Shown piece after piece: positions 60,582-64,000 of a stretch of DNA of 64,000 nucleotides (within the stretch, counting starts at the first letter, position 1; each line of letters opens with the position of its first letter). Position numbers and translations under genes: made by a program. Under the pieces are notes generated by a model. It was not told the origin of the DNA and searched no databases. It was given only the letters and a program-made list of their open reading frames with translations. Origin of the DNA: Galactobacillus timonensis (GTDB lineage Bacteria > Bacillota_I > Bacilli_A > Erysipelotrichales > Erysipelotrichaceae); assembly GCF_900240265.1 (NCBI RefSeq), contig NZ_LT964739.1, positions 828,565 to 892,564 of the forward strand, in the 5' to 3' direction.

Positions 60582-61106
60582 ATGTATAAAGGGTTCAAAA
60601 TTACGGCAGGCGTCCTGTTCATGGTTCAGTCTGCGCTCTATTTGATTGTTGTCATTCTTTCTTTTGGCACCTATGCCTTTCTTCCGGTGAATATTCTGCG
60701 CTTCCCGGATCTGCTTACGGCCTTTGCGCTGCTGATCTTCGGCATCGTATTACTGCGGACAGAAAAGAGAAAAACAATATCGAACTTCCTGCTTGTGATG
60801 GCGGTGCTGACGGCGTGGTATGCGTTTGCGGAATGGGCTGTTTACAGCCCTCTTTTGTGCGTTTTGTATCTGTTCAACAGTGCCGGCTACGTGCTTCTGA
60901 GTCTGCTGGTGCGGCGGCGCCGTCTTCAGCATCTGTGGCCGGTGGCACCGTTTCTGTTTCTGAATCAGCTGTATGATGTGCTGACGACGGGCTTTTTCGG
61001 GTGGCGGAATGCATGTTATTCGGTGGCGAGCATCTGCCTGCTGCTGGCGGTGGTTTTTCTGGCCGCATCCTGTGAATTCTACTGGTACGACCGCATGATG
61101 AGGTAA
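60582..61106 (+). CDS. Integral membrane protein of unknown function
   Basis: The 174-residue protein has five to six hydrophobic helices separated by short basic loops (RTEKRKT, RRRRLQHL). No catalytic motif is visible and I do not recognise the family. It precedes the AlaX gene by four bases and is likely co-transcribed with it. Confidence 0.65.
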   Translation: MYKGFKITAGVLFMVQSALYLIVVILSFGTYAFLPVNILRFPDLLTAFALLIFGIVLLRTEKRKTISNFLLVMAVLTAWYAFAEWAVYSPLLCVLYLFNSAGYVLLSLLVRRRRLQHLWPVAPFLFLNQLYDVLTTGFFGWRNACYSVASICLLLAVVFLAASCEFYWYDRMMR

Positions 61107-61110
61107 TGAC

Positions 61111-62286
61111 ATGGACGAGATGAAGGAGTTGTTTTACCGCGATCCGTATGCGAAAGAGTTTGATGCGGAAGTTGTCCGCTGCGTGGAAAAGGACGGAAAA
61201 TATCTTCTGCAGTTAAGTGACACCGCATTTTATCCGGAGGGCGGCGGTCAGCCATGCGACCATGGTACGATCGACGGCCTTTTTGTCAGTGATGTGCAGC
61301 GTGACAGGGATGGTGTGATCTGGCATACGGTCAGCGAGCCGGTTGCGGAGGGAAGCACTGTTCACGGGATCATTGACTGGAAACGGCGCTTCGACTTCAT
61401 GCAGCAGCACTCCGGGGAACATCTGTTTTCCGGTTTTGTTCATCAGAAGTTCGGCTATGACAATGTCGGCTTCCATATGAACGAGAAACTGGTGATGATT
61501 GACTTTGACGGCCCGATGACGCTCGAGGAAGCAGAAGAGATTGAACAGCGGGTCAATGAGGCGGTCTGGGCAGATCTTCCCTCCCTGATTACCTTTCCTT
61601 CCAGGGAAGAACTGGATTCTCTTTCCTATCGCTCGAAGAAGGAGCTGACGGGGACGGTGCGGATCGTTACGTATCCGGGTGTCGATGTGTGTGCGTGCTG
61701 CGGTACGCATGTAGCACATACGGGTGAGATCGGCCCGGTACTGATGACGGGCTTTGAAAACTATAAGGGCGGTGTACGCATCTCTCTTTTGGCAGGAAAT
61801 CGGGCGATTGCCTATATGCGTCAGCTGCGTCACAATGCGGCAATGATTTCGCGGCTGCTGTCGGTTCCGCCGCTTGAGACAGCGGAAGCTGCAGATAAGC
61901 TGCAGGCAGAGAATACGGCTCTTCACAACACGATCAGAGAGCTGTATCGTCTGCAGCTGGATGAGAAATACAGCAGAGTCGAAGAAAATGCGCCGCTGGT
62001 CCTCGACTTTGAGGAAGAAGGGGATCCGGTGGAGCTGCGGCGTTTCTGCAACCGTGCCGTCGAAGAGAAACGTGTCGGCGTCTGCGGCGCCTTTCTGAAG
62101 GAAGCCGACGGCTGGCGCTACATCCTGATCAGTCAGAGTGTCGATCTGCGTGCGAAGGCAAAGCAGCTAAACAGCGCTCTGAATGGCCGGGGCGGCGGAA
62201 GTGTGGATATGATCCAGGGCCGCTTCATGGCACAAGAGACGGAAATCGAGGACACTTTGAAGGCTTTGTTTACCAGTTTCAAGTGA
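61111..62286 (+). CDS. Alanyl-tRNA editing protein, AlaX-L type
   Basis: The 391-residue protein has the AlaRS editing domain with zinc ligands HSGEH (near residue 101) and CACCGTH (HxxxH plus CxxxH), FYPEGGGQP near the N-terminus, and a C-terminal DHHA1-like domain ending with GRGGGSVDMIQGR. It hydrolyses mischarged Ser- or Gly-tRNA-Ala and has no aminoacylation domain. A GAGG site is close to the ATG. Confidence 0.9.
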   Translation: MDEMKELFYRDPYAKEFDAEVVRCVEKDGKYLLQLSDTAFYPEGGGQPCDHGTIDGLFVSDVQRDRDGVIWHTVSEPVAEGSTVHGIIDWKRRFDFMQQHSGEHLFSGFVHQKFGYDNVGFHMNEKLVMIDFDGPMTLEEAEEIEQRVNEAVWADLPSLITFPSREELDSLSYRSKKELTGTVRIVTYPGVDVCACCGTHVAHTGEIGPVLMTGFENYKGGVRISLLAGNRAIAYMRQLRHNAAMISRLLSVPPLETAEAADKLQAENTALHNTIRELYRLQLDEKYSRVEENAPLVLDFEEEGDPVELRRFCNRAVEEKRVGVCGAFLKEADGWRYILISQSVDLRAKAKQLNSALNGRGGGSVDMIQGRFMAQETEIEDTLKALFTSFK

Positions 62287-62336
62287 TTTATTCCCTGTTT
62301 GTGGTTTAATAGTTGCGTTTAGGTGGGGAGAACAGG

Positions 62337-63347
62337 GTGAAACAGGGAAGCGGCAGGGAAACAAAGCGTCTTTTGACCATTATTTTGGTGCTTTTATGTC
62401 TGCTGGTTTTGTGTCTGCTTGGAGCGAGATTTCTGCCCGGAGAAGAAAAGACAAAGCAGGATGCGGAAGCGTCTGTTTCCGGTTCCGCAACTATGGCGCC
62501 ATCGCCGTCAGCGCTGAGCGAAGAGGAACCTGCAGCCACACCGACGGCGACGCCGAAGGCGGTAGATCTTTCATCGCTGGAAGGCACCGAAGAGATGCTG
62601 GATGCGATTCCGGAAGATACGGATACGATTACGGCTGTGGGCTATCAGGCGAATGCGTCGGTGCTTGCGGATCTTCAGAAGGCGGTTGATACGGTCGAGG
62701 ACAATGGCTATGACGCGGGCTTTGTGCTCTATGATCTGCAGACGGGAAGGTCGCTGTCCTACAATGCGGATGAATATTTCTATTCGGCGTCTTCAATCAA
62801 GGCGTTCTATATCGCTTCGACGGCGGATACGGTTGAAGGTGCACTTGCCAGTGATGGTTCGAGCATGGAACAGGCGGTACGCAACAGTGACAATGATGCG
62901 TACCAGTATCTGATTGACAAGTATTCGTTTCCTCCGATCCGGGAATGGGTTGAACAGGCCGGGGCGGATCCGGCGATTGCAACAAAGATGTATCCGTACT
63001 ATGGGGCGCGCCAGGTGGCGAAGCTCTGGGCGGTGAACTACTTCTGGTTCCTGAATGATCCCGAGGGAAGAAGCTGTGCCTCGTGGTATGAGACGCCGAA
63101 TGCTTCGTCGCTGCGTCAGCTGGTGGCTGAAGGAACAATGACACGCACGAAGGCGGGCTGGATCTATTACGTCGGTGATACGGCGGAGGATACGTTCATT
63201 TCGACCAATGAGGGCGGCATCGTGTATGAGGATCATCCATTCATCATCGTTGCGATGACCAATGCGCCGGCGGACTTTACGCAGCTCACAACTTTGTTTA
63301 CGCCGCTGCTTACGGCGCACGATGATATGATTTCGGATCTGAACTGA
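62337..63347 (+). CDS. Membrane-anchored beta-lactamase-fold serine hydrolase
   Basis: The 336-residue protein has one N-terminal membrane helix (LLTIILVLLCLLVLCLLGA), a Thr/Pro/Ala linker and a class A beta-lactamase-like domain. Motifs are SSIK (SxxK nucleophile), SDN (RNSDNDAY) and TKAG in place of KTG. Such proteins can be beta-lactamases, peptidases or inactive wall-binding proteins; resistance is not implied. GTG 62337 is chosen because GGGGAG lies nine bases upstream; a TTG at 62313 is less likely. Confidence 0.75.
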   Translation: MKQGSGRETKRLLTIILVLLCLLVLCLLGARFLPGEEKTKQDAEASVSGSATMAPSPSALSEEEPAATPTATPKAVDLSSLEGTEEMLDAIPEDTDTITAVGYQANASVLADLQKAVDTVEDNGYDAGFVLYDLQTGRSLSYNADEYFYSASSIKAFYIASTADTVEGALASDGSSMEQAVRNSDNDAYQYLIDKYSFPPIREWVEQAGADPAIATKMYPYYGARQVAKLWAVNYFWFLNDPEGRSCASWYETPNASSLRQLVAEGTMTRTKAGWIYYVGDTAEDTFISTNEGGIVYEDHPFIIVAMTNAPADFTQLTTLFTPLLTAHDDMISDLN

Positions 63348-63361
63348 GGATAAACATAACA

Positions 63362-64000
63362 ATGAAATTTACTGAAAACAGGAAAGTTGAAAATACGTAC
63401 CGGGAAAATCCGGATCTTGATAAGGCTCTGCGCTATCGCGGCATGAATCTCTATGCGGATCAGAAGCCCTATGCACTGGTGCTGACGAAGGAAGACGGCA
63501 GTGTGTTCGGCGAGATTCCGGTGGACTTCTATTTTGATGCGGTTGCGATCCATGAGGATGTGCTCTATGTCGGTCTGCGGGATGGTGAGGTGCTGAAATG
63601 CAGTCTCGATCCGTGCAGGGTAGAGTCAAAGTTCTTCCTTTCGCTCGAAGTGTGGCAGTCGTTATTCGATCATGAGTCGATTATCGAAGGTACGCGCCAG
63701 GTCGTGAAGCGTCATGAGCTGGGACGCAAGGAGAATATGGCGATGGCCAACATTCTCAATGACCATTGTTTTGAAAGTGCGGTGACGCGGATCGCCGGCA
63801 ATGGAGATCTGCTTGCGATCGGTGATGTGTTTGGAAGGGTCGCTGTATTTTCGATCGACGATCTGAAACAGACGGTTGATTTCGGCAGTGTTGGCGGAGC
63901 GGTCATTGATCTTTCCTGGAAGGACGATCATTCGCTGTCCGTTACATGGGTGGCTCAGAAAGGCGCGGCCGATCCGTTTGTGCTGACACAGGTTCCGGAT
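63362..64000 (+). CDS. Unknown protein, 3' end outside window
   Basis: The frame from ATG 63362 (MKFTENRKVENTYRENP) stays open for 213 codons to the window edge. The visible part has repeated short beta-strand segments ending in Asp/Gly turns (VLYVGLRDGEVLKC, LLAIGDVFGRVAVF, DLSWKDDHSLSVTW), suggestive of a beta-propeller, but I cannot name a family. GAGG lies 11 bases upstream. It is 14 bp after the hydrolase stop and probably in its operon. Confidence 0.65.
   Translation, partial: MKFTENRKVENTYRENPDLDKALRYRGMNLYADQKPYALVLTKEDGSVFGEIPVDFYFDAVAIHEDVLYVGLRDGEVLKCSLDPCRVESKFFLSLEVWQSLFDHESIIEGTRQVVKRHELGRKENMAMANILNDHCFESAVTRIAGNGDLLAIGDVFGRVAVFSIDDLKQTVDFGSVGGAVIDLSWKDDHSLSVTWVAQKGAADPFVLTQVPD

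Noticed and set aside
62337-63347. Call of an antibiotic-resistance beta-lactamase
   Set aside because: The KTG box is altered and many wall-associated serine hydrolases share the fold, so resistance cannot be claimed.

Overview
The window comes from a low-to-mid GC Firmicute. The complete 16S, 23S and 5S genes, the Shine-Dalgarno (SD) sequences and the sugar phosphotransferase system (PTS) and fermentation genes fit the family Erysipelotrichaceae; I did not resolve the genus. Most genes lie on the + strand in short operons with small or 1-8 bp overlaps. Both window edges cut genes: a radical SAM protein at base 1 and an unidentified protein at base 64000.

Layout. 0-4.3 kb: radical SAM and methyltransferase genes, then a minus-strand SPFH / zinc-ribbon / TPM operon resembling Bacillus ydjI-ydjG-ydjH. 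4.5-5.8 kb: rplK-rplA with a promoter and an L1-binding leader. 5.9-10.4 kb: two hypB-type GTPases, tldD, tldE and a thioredoxin-fold protein. 10.4-15.65 kb: one rrn operon (16S-23S-5S, no tRNA in the spacer). 15.7-18.4 kb: two tandem MATE exporters directly behind the rrn terminator. 18.4-20.3 kb: an amino-acid ABC binding protein and permease preceded by a histidine-rich leader peptide and attenuator. 20.3-20.7 kb: first copy of a small-toxin / antisense-RNA cassette. 20.7-33.2 kb: a more AT-rich stretch with a lipoprotein controlled by a divergent TetR, a HAD phosphatase, an HxlR regulator, a mannose-family PTS with two BtpA/SgcQ proteins and a VOC protein, then redox and amino-acid transport genes. 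33.5-40.7 kb: NhaC-type antiporter, amidase, RidA, beta-galactosidase and an M24 peptidase. 41-54.8 kb: a complete oligopeptide ABC transporter followed by peptidases, a guanylate-kinase-like gene, an MFS transporter and a PLP lyase/aminotransferase, together a peptide-uptake and breakdown island. 55.1-56.1 kb: tRNA-Pro and two more toxin/antisense cassettes. 56.2-64 kb: ferritin, CapA-like lipoprotein, phosphoketolase, AlaX editing protein, a beta-lactamase-fold hydrolase and a truncated last gene.

Two systems stand out. (1) Three paralogous cassettes (20292-20664, 55343-55714, 55740-56113) each encode a 32-residue membrane peptide behind a long structured leader with a possible SD-masking helix. 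Each has a convergent minus-strand promoter (TTGAAT, TTGCAA or TTGAAA, 16 bp, TATACT) driving a predicted antisense RNA of about 84 nt that ends in its own terminator over the toxin stop codon. This is the architecture of a type I toxin-antitoxin system; I do not recognise the peptide family. (2) A 36-residue peptide with ten histidines (18450-18560) precedes a terminator whose 5' arm can instead pair over 11 bp with the end of the leader-peptide gene. This is textbook leader-peptide attenuation by histidine, controlling an ABC transporter in a phylum that usually uses T-boxes for this purpose. The leader peptide and the TetR gene also look leaderless: their ATG starts 6 nt after an extended -10 box and has no SD.

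Metabolically the genes suggest a fermentative gut-type anaerobe that takes up peptides, amino acids, lactose-type sugars and a PTS sugar, and uses phosphoketolase. All functional statements rest on reading motifs and context; no database search was possible.
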